From Corallium rubrum (lineage: Eukaryota > Cnidaria > Anthozoa > Scleralcyonacea > Coralliidae), in contig OZ036013.1 of the NCBI GenBank assembly GCA_964035015.1, positions 10,061,866-10,125,865 on the forward strand: DNA of 64,000 nt. Reading direction: 5' to 3'. Positions 53,601-60,833 of this stretch are shown one piece after another; position 1 is the first letter of the stretch, and every line of letters starts with the position of its first letter. The notes beneath the pieces are model-generated. The model made no database searches. It was given only the letters and a program-made list of their open reading frames with translations, and was not told where the DNA came from. A program made the position numbers and the translations under genes.

Positions 53601-56516
53601 TTTCACAACATCCATTGATTTATATATTTCTGCATTTCTTTCAACCAGTTCTTTTTTCTTCATAGGATCTATGGAGTTATATTTTTTGGCATTTGTTTCA
53701 AACAGACCCTGCTTCTTTGTGGGATCCATAATTTTGTAGTGTAAAGCAGCTTTCTCAAGCATTATTTTTTTCTTTGCAGGTTCCAAATTTGCATATTTCT
53801 CTCTGTTTTTGTCAGCAAGTAACCTTTTCTGTAACCTTTTTTGTGTGGTAGACTTTTGCTTTCTTAGAACTTTTTGCCTCTCTGATTTTGTTAGTCGACA
53901 TAAACATGACAAAAATTGGATGTTGTATTGTATTTCTTCACATTTAAGTTTTTGTGTAACAATATTACAAAATTTATTAATGAGAAAATGTGTATCATTA
54001 AATTGTTCAAATAAACTAATTGTTTGGGTTTCATTGCATGCCACCAAGAAATATTTCGTTTTTTGTCTTGTATTATGCTGAAAAATGCAAGCTAAGCAAT
54101 AGTTTGAAAGCCAGAGCAAAAATCCAGTATTTTCTGTAGTGTTGTCTAAAATTAACCTCTCAAGCACTTGTTTAGTAGAAACAGAGTTGGAAGACAATAT
54201 ACCCTGGTATCTATATCTTGAACCAAATTCTATCTCAACATCACATCCGTGTATATTAAATGTATGCGGTAAATAATCACATGTAAACTCATTCCCATCA
54301 TTCAAGCCTTCCTGATAAGCCAACATACCATGTTCTGCCACAGCAGTCAATGTCTCATCATTCCAGTAACTACATGCTAGAATAGTAGAAAAGCAAATAG
54401 CATCGAGGGATATGGCACAACATTGTCCAGGAATATATTTGTCATTAAATGTCTCATTATCACATGTTGATGAACTATTCAAATTTGTAATTGGTGTAAT
54501 TGGTGTAAATTGCATAACAGTAATTTTAACACCTTTGAGCTCAAATAAAACATCACATCTGTGTAAGTTCTTGAAATATTCTACCAAATTATTAATTGAA
54601 TTTACTTCCAACAACACACATGTTCCATGAGAATGGGCCATACCAAATGAGTCTCTTGCATGAGAATCAAATATCTTTAGTAAACCATTTCGGAGAGTAT
54701 AAACTGATACAGTATTACATCCGATTGTTAACAAAAATGAATTATAACTTTCTAGAAGCAAACTTCGTAAAGCACAATCTAAGGGCATGACATATGGGAT
54801 GTTTTCATTCAAAGTAGCTGCATGGAGATTACCAGTGTAACTTTCACTGAACTCAAGTTGATAATTTATGTTTAGTACTGTAACCATTGCGGGTAATTCA
54901 GTTAGCAATAAATAAGATTGCCTTGATAATCTTGATAATGCAGAGTATAATTCATTACCAATGTTCATAATTTGAATAAGATCTCCTGACTCAATTATTG
55001 AATTGTTAATGTTGTATATTAAAGCACACAAACTCATAGCAACACATTGCTGTCCTGCATTAGGACCAAATACATCAATATCTCCTTGACTATAAGGAGC
55101 ATTAATAGTTTTACTTGGATCAATTATGAAAGTAGGACCAGGATTTTTCTCTATGTCTCTACAAAGGTTAAACTTGCAATAATTCATCCTGTGATTTAAA
55201 TTCTTGTAAGTAAGCTCTGCTTCTGAATTATTTAGTGACTTTGTATAAAATTTGCAGCTCCTTTTAGTACTTTTTAAGTGAAATAAAGAATTTTGCGGTG
55301 TAATCGTTTGTTTTTTACGCCGTCTTATATGATGTAGACGTTTCTTATTCATCTTTTTACTAAATTGGGGTAAAAATGTTACTCGATCACTCAGTAGCTT
55401 TTTACGTTCACGACTGGATGCAGAAAGAAAACGATGAATTCGAGATGACCTAGGTACATTCTTTTTAATCTGCTTTCGAACTAGTTTTCTTAATTTTCTG
55501 CTTTTATTCATAAGACGAGACAGTTTCTTAGCTGGAATTCTACTTGGTTCACGATCACGTGGAACATGGCGGACATGTCTTACAGTTAACACACTCTTCT
55601 GAGTAATAAATTTTGCATAGCGAGATCTGGACTCTGAATTATAAGACTCTGAGTTACTAGCAGTAGTAGCTTTTACAGACAACTGCAGATTATTTGGTTT
55701 CTCAAATGACTGTAAATTATCAAGCGAAACATGGTTACTGGTATCTGATACTATAAACATGTGCTCGAATAAAATCTGTGAATAAACGATTGATAACAAA
55801 TACATATAGCAGACAATAATGCACACACTTGATGAAACAATGAAAACAAACATAATATTTACCTTTATATCACTGTTGTATGAATTGTCTGTTACTAACT
55901 TCAGGACTGGAAGACCTGGACATTCAGCTTCAAGGTACATGTAATACTTTCCAGCACAATACGTAGAGTATGCACAATTTGTTAAAATGATACTGTGGGC
56001 TTTCATATAAGTACTGTAGGCTTTCATATAAGTACTGTAGGCTTTCATATAAGTACTGTGGGCTTTCATATAAGTACTGTTGGCATTCATAGGTAACTTG
56101 GCATACATAGGTAACTTGGCATTCATAGATAACTTGGCATTCATAGATAACTTGGCATTCATAGATAACTTGGCATTCATAGATAACTTGGCATTCATAG
56201 ATAACTTGGCATTCATAGGTAACTTGGCATTCATAGATAACTTGGCATTCATAGATAACTTGGCATTCATAGATAACTTGGCATTCATAGATAACTTGGC
56301 ATTCATAGATAACTTGGCATTCATAGTTGGTTGATCGCAGAAGAACCCGTGTTGAAATTGCTCATATTTTAGTGTAGATTCACTGCGATCGATAACATCG
56401 GTGTGTGCAGCTGTAAGCGTTGTGAGCATACTTACGACGAAAACACTTGACAACGATAACAAGATACTTGCCAGCCACATAACTGATCCCAGATATAAGC
56501 ACGCAGACAAGAACAC
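47634..56516 (-). CDS. Helentron polyprotein: 2A motif, two protease-like domains, Rep, Pif1 helicase, endonuclease
   Basis: 2960 codons without a stop. Residues 65-140 are MNAKLS hexapeptide repeats and about 140-175 MKAYSTY repeats. 290-450 is basic. 454-461 is the 2A-like DIEKNPGP, preceded by NYCKFNLCR. 462-690 is a papain-like domain (GQQC, Cys491; FDSHAR, Asp617/His619). A second diverged copy starts at GQCC, Cys699. About 920-1180 has fourteen 19-residue repeats. Two CxxC pairs follow (CSVC, CKTC). The Rep nuclease has HLH (1708-1710) and YVCSY (Tyr1904, Tyr1908). The Pif1-type helicase has GGGGAGKS (2284-2291) and IIIDE (Asp2373, Glu2374), ending TVHKVQGLT...YVALSRA. The EEP endonuclease has LTET (Glu2781), GDFN (2884-2887) and SDH (2947-2949). 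Catalytic motifs are intact, so this copy may be autonomous. Residues 1-60 are hydrophobic and uncertain; the true start may be internal. Confidence 0.93.
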   Translation of the reverse strand: MFLSACLYLGSVMWLASILLSLSSVFVVSMLTTLTAAHTDVIDRSESTLKYEQFQHGFFCDQPTMNAKLSMNAKLSMNAKLSMNAKLSMNAKLSMNAKLPMNAKLSMNAKLSMNAKLSMNAKLSMNAKLSMNAKLPMYAKLPMNANSTYMKAHSTYMKAYSTYMKAYSTYMKAHSIILTNCAYSTYCAGKYYMYLEAECPGLPVLKLVTDNSYNSDIKVNIMFVFIVSSSVCIIVCYMYLLSIVYSQILFEHMFIVSDTSNHVSLDNLQSFEKPNNLQLSVKATTASNSESYNSESRSRYAKFITQKSVLTVRHVRHVPRDREPSRIPAKKLSRLMNKSRKLRKLVRKQIKKNVPRSSRIHRFLSASSRERKKLLSDRVTFLPQFSKKMNKKRLHHIRRRKKQTITPQNSLFHLKSTKRSCKFYTKSLNNSEAELTYKNLNHRMNYCKFNLCRDIEKNPGPTFIIDPSKTINAPYSQGDIDVFGPNAGQQCVAMSLCALIYNINNSIIESGDLIQIMNIGNELYSALSRLSRQSYLLLTELPAMVTVLNINYQLEFSESYTGNLHAATLNENIPYVMPLDCALRSLLLESYNSFLLTIGCNTVSVYTLRNGLLKIFDSHARDSFGMAHSHGTCVLLEVNSINNLVEYFKNLHRCDVLFELKGVKITVMQFTPITPITNLNSSSTCDNETFNDKYIPGQCCAISLDAICFSTILACSYWNDETLTAVAEHGMLAYQEGLNDGNEFTCDYLPHTFNIHGCDVEIEFGSRYRYQGILSSNSVSTKQVLERLILDNTTENTGFLLWLSNYCLACIFQHNTRQKTKYFLVACNETQTISLFEQFNDTHFLINKFCNIVTQKLKCEEIQYNIQFLSCLCRLTKSERQKVLRKQKSTTQKRLQKRLLADKNREKYANLEPAKKKIMLEKAALHYKIMDPTKKQGLFETNAKKYNSIDPMKKKELVERNAEIYKSMDVVKKKVLLETNKQKYKSMDPVKKKVLVKTNKQKYKSIDPVKKKVLLERNTQKYKSMDPVKKKVLVKTNKQKYKSIDPVKKKVLLETNTQKYKSMDPVKKKVLLETNTQKYKSVDPVKKKVLLETNTQKYKSMDPVKKNVLLETNKQKYKSMDPVKKKVLLETNTQKYKSMDPVKKNVLVETNKQKYKSVDPMQKKVLLETATKKYKLKKCKLSVDLHDLDDYISRFHSKIKEGPYYICSVCNRLLYRKSVISLNQNKYTDVPETLFTDAKSFDEKDYICKTCHSKLSKGKIPCQAIYNNMYVDNIPAELACLEKLEQILIAQRIVFEKIIVMPKGQQRKVKGAICNVPVECDETCKVLPRPPERSGIIMLKLKRKLEFRGHVYFQAVRPQFILDALNWLKVNNPLYNNITIDIQNISAKLTSLEQDDTISGINFDKNEKSLTENCKQPVANDDDTEEKDDPLNEYRQATNETCLQSVLPDYPVTIQINENCSLGNEVYNIAPGENKHPVSLMRDIKCEELAFPVLFPKGQFGFTDDRKIKLSPVKYFNARLLHYSGRFATNPEYLFFAQFIMEQKKVSDSINIALKKIHGQPVTASQIKSDVNKLKGLICQDQAYLFLRQIPGTPPYWQKFMYEVVAMVKQLGIPTWFMTLSCADLRWPELFQIIARTQGKNMTDEQVEALSYNERCSMLNLNPVVVAKHFQYRVETFFTELLLSQNNPIGKIIYYALRIEFQMRGSPHLHALIWTSDCPKLTSDNKEAYIQFIDNHVQAYLPDEETEPELHELVKTYQKHNHSKTCRKYKNISCRFNFGQYFTKSTIVAEPLNDDLDEGIKSNILDRRTQILTSVKQKIDEVLNPSKPDYNETLNDVDILKSVGITEDEYYWALTISPDSDFELHLKRPVDSCFINNYFVAGIKGFAANVDLQPVFNHYKCITYVCSYFTKDETECSQAITNAAKEAKAANMNIRDGLKKIGAAFLSTREVSSQECVYRSMPELWLRKIFPKTVFVSTDFPEKRVRVTKAQVELDELDDDSTDIFKSNIIQRYSIRPTSLPVVDKLCLAEFAAYYYKDYKIDYSETKDCQPDVLTDDLVESQTISDTTQCLPKKIKLINTNEYMKCRKVKAVLRYHTPNKRKESESYFHHLLMLYYPWRDESKPMASDQTYTSKFYEPDVQAIVEHNRAIFEPDADAVSEALEVLKSNQGNIIHSFDSINDQENAELQGEMQDDSIPHESFNEQLPSHLDSIPQSNQHTSPGVITSYNRPTEISDDILRETVRSLNIEQRYAYDTFLTWCRNTMKNMNSLKPVEIEPIYLFLTGGGGAGKSHLIKTIYHTAVKTFRHPPINPELPTVLLMAPTGVAAINIDGTTINTGLAIPKETGDNVPAMSDQKKTQLRLSLSDLKLIIIDEISMVGNTTLLHIHQRLKEIFGTTSSLLFAGITIIVVGDLCQLPPIRKRFVFDNFKNDSYNLCHPWKVFKMIELNKIMRQKNDQAFIELLNRIRTATQTEDDIKIIQSRSITPSDPNYPSDALHIWAENAPVDEHNKKKLEELSGSLFTLKAKDQYPTNVSKQDIDRVLAKGRSETGGLDYEILIKEGARVMLTTNISIPDRLINGQMGTVFKIDVSQNNQKPTVLYIKFDDSNAGKDLTNTCGSPFARENNVVPIEPVLAKIKIRPGKASSPEIQRVQFPITLAWACTVHKVQGLTLEKVVISSDLIKQRAFNYGQIYVALSRATSFHSLYILGQIESKHIKANPKVLEEYQRLRNECMVPHSTTVLQDNFNVLTISLLNIRSLKKHSIDIKFDSRVFNSDVIALTETQLLPQDFDNEILNNLSPFKLHRQDHDTDKYSSMALCTRNTVEIRECEYFSSLNALKFHLVNSQSQEKTTFLLLYRKQASNMPQYVDCLGYVLHCYTIDMILGDFNINYLNDNQVQPLKSLMESLNYTQIVTKPTFISSGSLLDHVYVRSTVFQIIDNYVVNVYYSDHDAIKIVLQYCN
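53000..53760 (-). repeat. 57-bp coding tandem repeat (19 residues, about 14 units)
   Basis: Consensus peptide VLLETNTQKYKSMDPVKKK. Central units are nearly identical at DNA level; outer units (NSIDPMKKKELVERNAE, KIMDPTKKQGLFETNAK, ANLEPAKKK) are diverged. Two alternating subtypes (VLVKTNKQ and VLLETNTQ) suggest block duplication. Antisense frames through it are shadows. Confidence 0.95.
55776..55862 (-). other. Probable 87-nt in-frame intron within the Helentron ORF
   Basis: Minus strand AAAG|GTAAATATT at 55862 and TTTATTCACAG|ATT at 55776: good donor and acceptor, length 87 (29 codons, phase 0, no stop). The codons it would contribute (219-247, VNIMFVFIVSSSVCIIVCYM...) are the only strongly hydrophobic stretch in this part, which fits intron AT composition better than a real membrane span. 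Splicing would leave the frame unchanged. Confidence 0.55.
55995..56335 (-). repeat. 18-bp and about 21-bp tandem repeats at the 5' end of the Helentron ORF
   Basis: About fourteen copies of GATAACTTGGCATTCATA (56085-56330; peptide MNAKLS) next to four copies of GGGCTTTCATATAAGTACTGT (peptide STYMKAY). Both remain in frame. Confidence 0.95.
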
Positions 56517-58140
56517 TTCGAATCACTCCAGTCGAAAAGAAAGAAGGCATTGCACCGTTGCATAGATATAGTCACATGGCTCAGTCTCGCAAAGCTTATT
56601 GGTCAATATCGCCAGCGGCCGCGCGGAGGACTAATAACGCGTCGCAAAAAAATAAAAATAAAAATAAAAATAATAATAACAAGACGCCTGCTCAGGCGTT
56701 ACTCGGGCTACTGCAAAATCACAGTGCTATGCAGTGCTAAGGTCTAAAGTCTATTAAACACAATGGTCACAGGCAAAAGTCAGAACGCAATCCAATTCTC
56801 CGATAGAAAACACAAGTTGCAATAACAAAACACGATTGGCTGTATTTATTAACGTATTTCCACACATGTACACAGCGTTCATATGTCGAGTCTCTTCAGG
56901 TATTAAATATCAACACAACTATCAACGGCGTGTGCGATTGTAAGTGTATATAATATCAAGATGCTTGCCAGCGACATTACTGACCAATAACTATATGTCT
57001 GTGAGCACACAGAACACATCCGAGACGAGTGATATCAGGAAAGCAAAGAAAGAAACAACGGTCAATATGTCAAGTCTCTTCGCCTTTAATTACACAGCTT
57101 CATGTTTACCTATAAAGTGTCACCTGCAAGTTCACTTAATGAACGGCGTGTGCGATTGTAAGTGTATATAATAATATCAAGGTACTTGCCAGCGACATTA
57201 CTGCCCAATAACTATGTCTGTGAACAAACAAAACACATCCGAGACGAGAAAGCTCACTCACTCACTCACTCAGTCGAAAAGAAAGAAGGCACTGGTCACA
57301 TGCATATGGTCAGTTGGTCACATGGCTCAGTTTCGCAAAGCTTATTGGTCAATATCGCCAGCGGCCGCGCGGAGGACTAATAACGCGTCGCAAAAAAATA
57401 AAAATAAAAATAAAAATAACAAGACGCCTGGTCAGGCGTTCACTCGGGCTACTGCAAAATCACAGTGCTATGCAGTGCTAACGTCTAAAGTCTATTAAAC
57501 ACATTGGTCACAGGCAAAAGTCAAAACGCAATCCAATTCTCCGATAGAAAACACAAGTTGCAATAACAAAACACGATTGCCTGTATTTATTAACGTATTT
57601 CCACACATGTACACAGCGTTCATATGTCGAGTCTCTTCAGGTATTAAATATCAACACAACTATCAACGGCGTGTGCGATTGTAAGTGTATATAATATCAA
57701 GATGCTTGCCAGCGACATTACTGACCAATAACTATATGTCTGTGAACACACAGAACACATCCGAGACGAGTGATTAGACATCAGGAAAGCAAAGAAAGAA
57801 ACAGCGGTCAATATGTCAAGTCTCTTCGCCTTTAATTACACAGCTTCATGTTTACCTAGAAAGTGTCACCTGCAAGTTCACTTAATGAACGGCGTGTGCG
57901 ATTGTAAGTGTATATAATAATATCAAGATACTTGCCAGCGACATTACTGCCCAATAACTATGTCTGTGAACAAACAAAACACATCCGAGACGAGAAAGCT
58001 CACTCACTCACTCAGTCAGTCGAAAAGAAAGAAGGCATTGGTCACATGCATTTGGTCAGTTGGTCACATGGCTCAGTTTCGCAAAGCTTATTGGTCAATA
58101 TCGCCAGCGGCCGCGCGGAGGACTAATAACGCGTCGCAAA
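56398..58140 (-). repeat. Three tandem units of about 740 bp upstream of the Helentron ORF
   Basis: GGCTCAGTTTCGCAAAGCTT with ATTGGTCAATATCGCCAGCG recurs at 56578, 57323 and 58071. Hairpin GACGCCTG..CAGGCGTT plus CTCGGGCTACTGCAAAATCA occurs at 56683 and 57423. Within each unit TGTGCGATTGTAAGTGTATA recurs twice, so a sub-repeat of about 210 bp is also present. The unit nearest the ORF overlaps its first codons. Confidence 0.92.
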
Positions 58141-58175
58141 AAAATAAAAATAAAAATAAAAATAAAAATAATAAT

Positions 58176-58334
58176 AAAAAGAATCGCGAAACCTAGACTC
58201 GGCTACCACAGGTAGCCCGAGTAATAATAATAATAAAAAGAATCGCGAAACCTAGACTCGGCTACCACAGGTAGCCCGAGTAATAATAAAAAGAATCGCG
58301 AAACCTAGACTCGTCTACCTGCGGTAGCCCGAGT
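58176..58334. repeat. Three tandem copies of the Helentron 5'-end hairpin
   Basis: AAGAATCGCGAAACCTAGAC followed by CTCGGCTACCACAGGTAGCC and CGAGTAATAAT, three times, 53-59 bp apart. Each contains the inverted pair CTCGGCTACC/GGTAGCCCGAG. Confidence 0.9.
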
Positions 58335-58539
58335 AATAATTGAAATTGTTATACATACTTGACTTGGTCAAATCACAAAGGCCGGTACACCCCGTGCGCC
58401 CCTGCGCCCACGCTCAGGCTACACGTGTACTTCGTATAAAATCAAATTAAATGTACTTCGCCTTTGTTGTGATTTGCAAGCGTTTAACTGTTCAAACTTC
58501 AAAATTATTCGTACCAAGTCAAGTAAGTATAACAATTAG
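58335..58539. other. Short non-coding spacer right of the Helentron
   Basis: Nothing recognised. Confidence 0.5.
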
Positions 58540-58860
58540 GGGAGCACGAGTGGCGTGTGCTGTTAGGGCGCTGCCTTTCACCAATAGTTAAGCCCGGTCG
58601 GACGGGGTTAGTACTTGGATGGGTGACCGTTTGGGAATAACCCCGTACTCCGCCAGCTTGGGACTTATGTGAGTAGAGTTTAGTTGGTCTCTCCTGTGCT
58701 CCGAGGGTTTTTCGCCGGGTTCTCCGGTTTTCCTCCCTCCGTAAAATCAACACCTAGGGCTTAGTTGTCTACACATAGGAGTTTGGTGTCAATTGGGATG
58801 AAAGTTCTGTTCCTCTCTCCTGCCACACGTTAAGTGGCAAATTTAATAAACTCAAATTGC
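58540..58860 (+). mobile_element. 5S rRNA-derived SINE (SINE3-like), plus orientation
   Basis: GGGGAGCACGAGTGGCGTGT head, 5S-like AGTTAAGCCCGGTCGGACGG, GGTTAGTACTTGGATGGGTG and ACCGTTTGGGAATA, then GGTTTTTCGCCGGGTTCTCC and GGAGTTTGGTGTCAATTGGG, ending GTGGCAAATTTAATAAA. Nearly identical to the minus copy at 25775-26095. Confidence 0.88.
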
Positions 58861-59400
58861 CAAGTTTTTTGTAATACTTTCAATTATTTTACATGAACTG
58901 CCAGTTTTTGAGATGGGCACCTGTGTCTTTACGGAAAAATATAACCAAGAACACGGTCTTTACGGGAAAATATCAGACCAATGTGCATAAAAGACCGAGG
59001 TCTGATATTTTTCCGTAAAGACCAAGCGGACGAGGTTAATAAAAAGTTTATTATATGACATTTTGAAACAACATACCTGCATTACTTAGGGTTTTGCCAG
59101 CCATTTTGTTAACACAAGAACAACGAAATAAAACCGCAAAATTTTGTGAATTCAACAACCTAAGGACTAAATCATGTACGAGTCGGACGATGAGCAACCT
59201 GGACAGGAGTTTTAGGATTCCGAAAGCGATAACAAGAGCAACAACATTGAAAACGATGAGTTTATGTCACGCTCGAGGTCACACTAAGTACGTATCATGT
59301 GTAATCGACCGGCACGTGACGTGTCTTAGCCAATGAGAGCACACGATTTCAACGGAAGTAACTTGTGCCATATAATAATACGAGTGACAAACCATACTAG
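58861..59400. other. Foldback remnant and non-coding sequence
   Basis: 58856-58965 mirrors 45850-45952. GGTCTTTACGGGAAAATATCAGACC is mirrored at about 58995 (GGTCTGATATTTTTCCGTAA). TTTATTATATGACATT (59048) and GCCATATAATAATACG (59368) look like ends of a family B-like element. Confidence 0.6.
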
Positions 59401-59417
59401 AGAAAAACTCTACTTGG

Positions 59418-59495
59418 GGGCCGGATGGGATTCGAACCCAAGACCTTCGGTTTACTAGTCCGATGCTCTACCAACTGAGATACAGGTCAAGTTGG
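59418..59495 (-). mobile_element. tRNA-like SINE head (Thr-like), minus
   Basis: On the minus strand: TGTATCTCAGTTGGTAGAGC, ATCGGACTAGTAAACCGA and GGGTTCGAATCCCATC. The anticodon loop CTAGTAA would read AGT (Thr). The acceptor stem does not pair, so it is treated as SINE, not a tRNA gene. Confidence 0.7.
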
Positions 59496-59685
59496 CAGCT
59501 GAAGGCCGAATGATGATGGTACTTAGGCTATTTGATATTTCAAAACAGATTAGTTTCTTCAATATCTAGACAACAGTCTTCATACATGACGATTTCAAAT
59601 GATTATTGTGGGACAGTGAACTCGGGTGGAGAATAATAATATTAAGGTGTTACTCCGAGTGACGGACCATAGCGAACAAGTAGAG

Positions 59686-59850
59686 GAAATTCGAGTGTAG
59701 AATATATACATTTTAAGACCAAACCGGGACCAGTTGCGAAAAATGCAACTACGCAGGCCTTCCGGCAGGAATTGAACCTACGACCTTGCGATTCTAGTGC
59801 AATGCTCTGACCACTGAGCCACGGAGGCCATTGCCGAGAGCTTGACCGCG
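59686..59850 (-). mobile_element. SINE family 2, inverted copy
   Basis: Minus strand reads TGGCCTCCGTGGCTCAGTGG, GGTTCAATTCCTGCCGGAAG and GGTCCCGGTTTGGTCTTAAA, matching 25330-25500. Confidence 0.85.
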
Positions 59851-59952
59851 AGTTCTGTATTAAGGTGGTAATGCCAGGAGAGAATTGGGTTTATTAGAAG
59901 TAATATTGGGCATTTCACTCGATTACATAGCATGTTCTAGGGATTTTTGGTG

Positions 59953-60022
59953 AAGGAAAATTCGAGTGTAGAATATATACATTTTAAATGTATATATTCT
60001 ACACTCGAATTTTCCTTCACCA
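59953..60022. repeat. Perfect tail-to-tail SINE palindrome
   Basis: GGAAAATTCGAGTGTAGAAT is followed by its mirror ATTCTACACTCGAATTTTCC around a TTTAAA centre. Two SINE family-2 tails joined head-on. Confidence 0.9.
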
Positions 60023-60135
60023 AAAATCCCTAGAACATGCTATGTAATCGAGTGAAATGCCTAATATTACATCAAGTAGAGAAAACCCTACTTGGGCCGG
60101 CTGGGATTCGAACCCATTCGACCTTCAGCTCGCAA

Positions 60136-60212
60136 CTTGACCTGTAGCTCAGTTGGTAGAGCATCGGACTAGTAAACCGAAGGTCGCGGGTTCGAATCCC
60201 AGCCGAGCCAGG
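60136..60212 (+). mobile_element. tRNA-like SINE head (Thr-like), plus
   Basis: TGTAGCTCAGTTGGTAGAGC, ATCGGACTAGTAAACCGAAG, GGGTTCGAATCCCAGCCG. Same sequence as 59418-59495 in the opposite strand. A and B boxes are good. The T-stem and acceptor stem are mismatched and GAAGTTTTCTCTATACAG follows, so it is a SINE head. Confidence 0.7.
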
Positions 60213-60833
60213 TGAAGTTTTCTCTATACAGAAATTTAAAAGGTTTTTTTAGAAACTCTTGCCAGATTTTGGGGATGAAGAAGGAAAAAAGCAAGTCAGC
60301 TGACGTGTCCATGTGTCCGTCCTCTGATATAGATCATGATCTAATATAGATCATGGACACATGGACACGTCAGCCAACAACCAATGAAAACACGCATAGC
60401 AACCAGGGTATTGTATAATTATAATTGTTATATAGCTAGAGTTTCACTGAATGCAACGATGACTGTCATTGGTTGGTTTGTGGTCACATGACCTTAGTTA
60501 AATTTCAGTGTCAACCGAGCGGGCAATAATTGAGAACTTATTGCCTGCTCGGTCAATAAGTTCCCAATTGTTGCCCGCTAGAACTTTGAACTCTTCACGG
60601 CATCCTATAAACAAAAGCTTGTTTGATACGAAAAAAGAACATTTCTACGTCTTCAAAGCATGTGTGAAGATTAACTGGAGAAATGTATTGCTGTTCTTTT
60701 ATTATGAGACTCATATTTGTTTGGTTGAAGTGAAATTACGGAGCCAGGCGAAATGTTTTGGTAAGTCTTAGCGTTTGTCTTTTGTGTACTTTCCCTTGAT
60801 AAACGTCAAAATTATTCAGCGAAACTCAAGCTA
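60213..60833. other. Non-coding with two small hairpins
   Basis: GACGTGTCCATGTGTCC pairs with GGACACATGGACACGTC (60303-60373). GAGCGGGCAATAATTGAGAA with TTGCCCGC words at 60510-60580. No gene seen. Confidence 0.5.

Larger units (their letters stand above)
45953..58334 (-). mobile_element. Helentron (Rep-helicase-endonuclease rolling-circle transposon), about 12.4 kb
   Basis: On the minus strand it starts ACTCGGGCTACC (58334) and ends AGTAGCCCGAGT, a hairpin AACGCC...GGCGTC, then TTG (45953). A 5' terminal word repeated inverted just inside the 3' end, followed by a short hairpin, is the asymmetric terminal arrangement of Helentrons. T nucleotides flank both ends, consistent with a TT target. 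The element carries the 2960-codon frame, five 151-157-bp tandem repeats in its 3' non-coding part, and three upstream units of about 740 bp. The 5' limit is one of three equivalent candidates (58222, 58281 or 58334). Confidence 0.85.

Noticed and set aside
53003-53739. Plus-strand frames with repeated FSQGPLIYIFVYLF-like units
   Set aside because: Antisense shadow of the Helentron 57-bp coding repeat.
55776-55862. A membrane-spanning segment in the Helentron protein
   Set aside because: Better explained as a phase-0 intron with good splice sites.
59418-60212. Two genuine tRNA-Thr genes
   Set aside because: A and B boxes and an AGT anticodon loop are visible, but acceptor and T stems do not pair and the sequence is repeated in inverted orientation with shared flanks, as in SINE heads.
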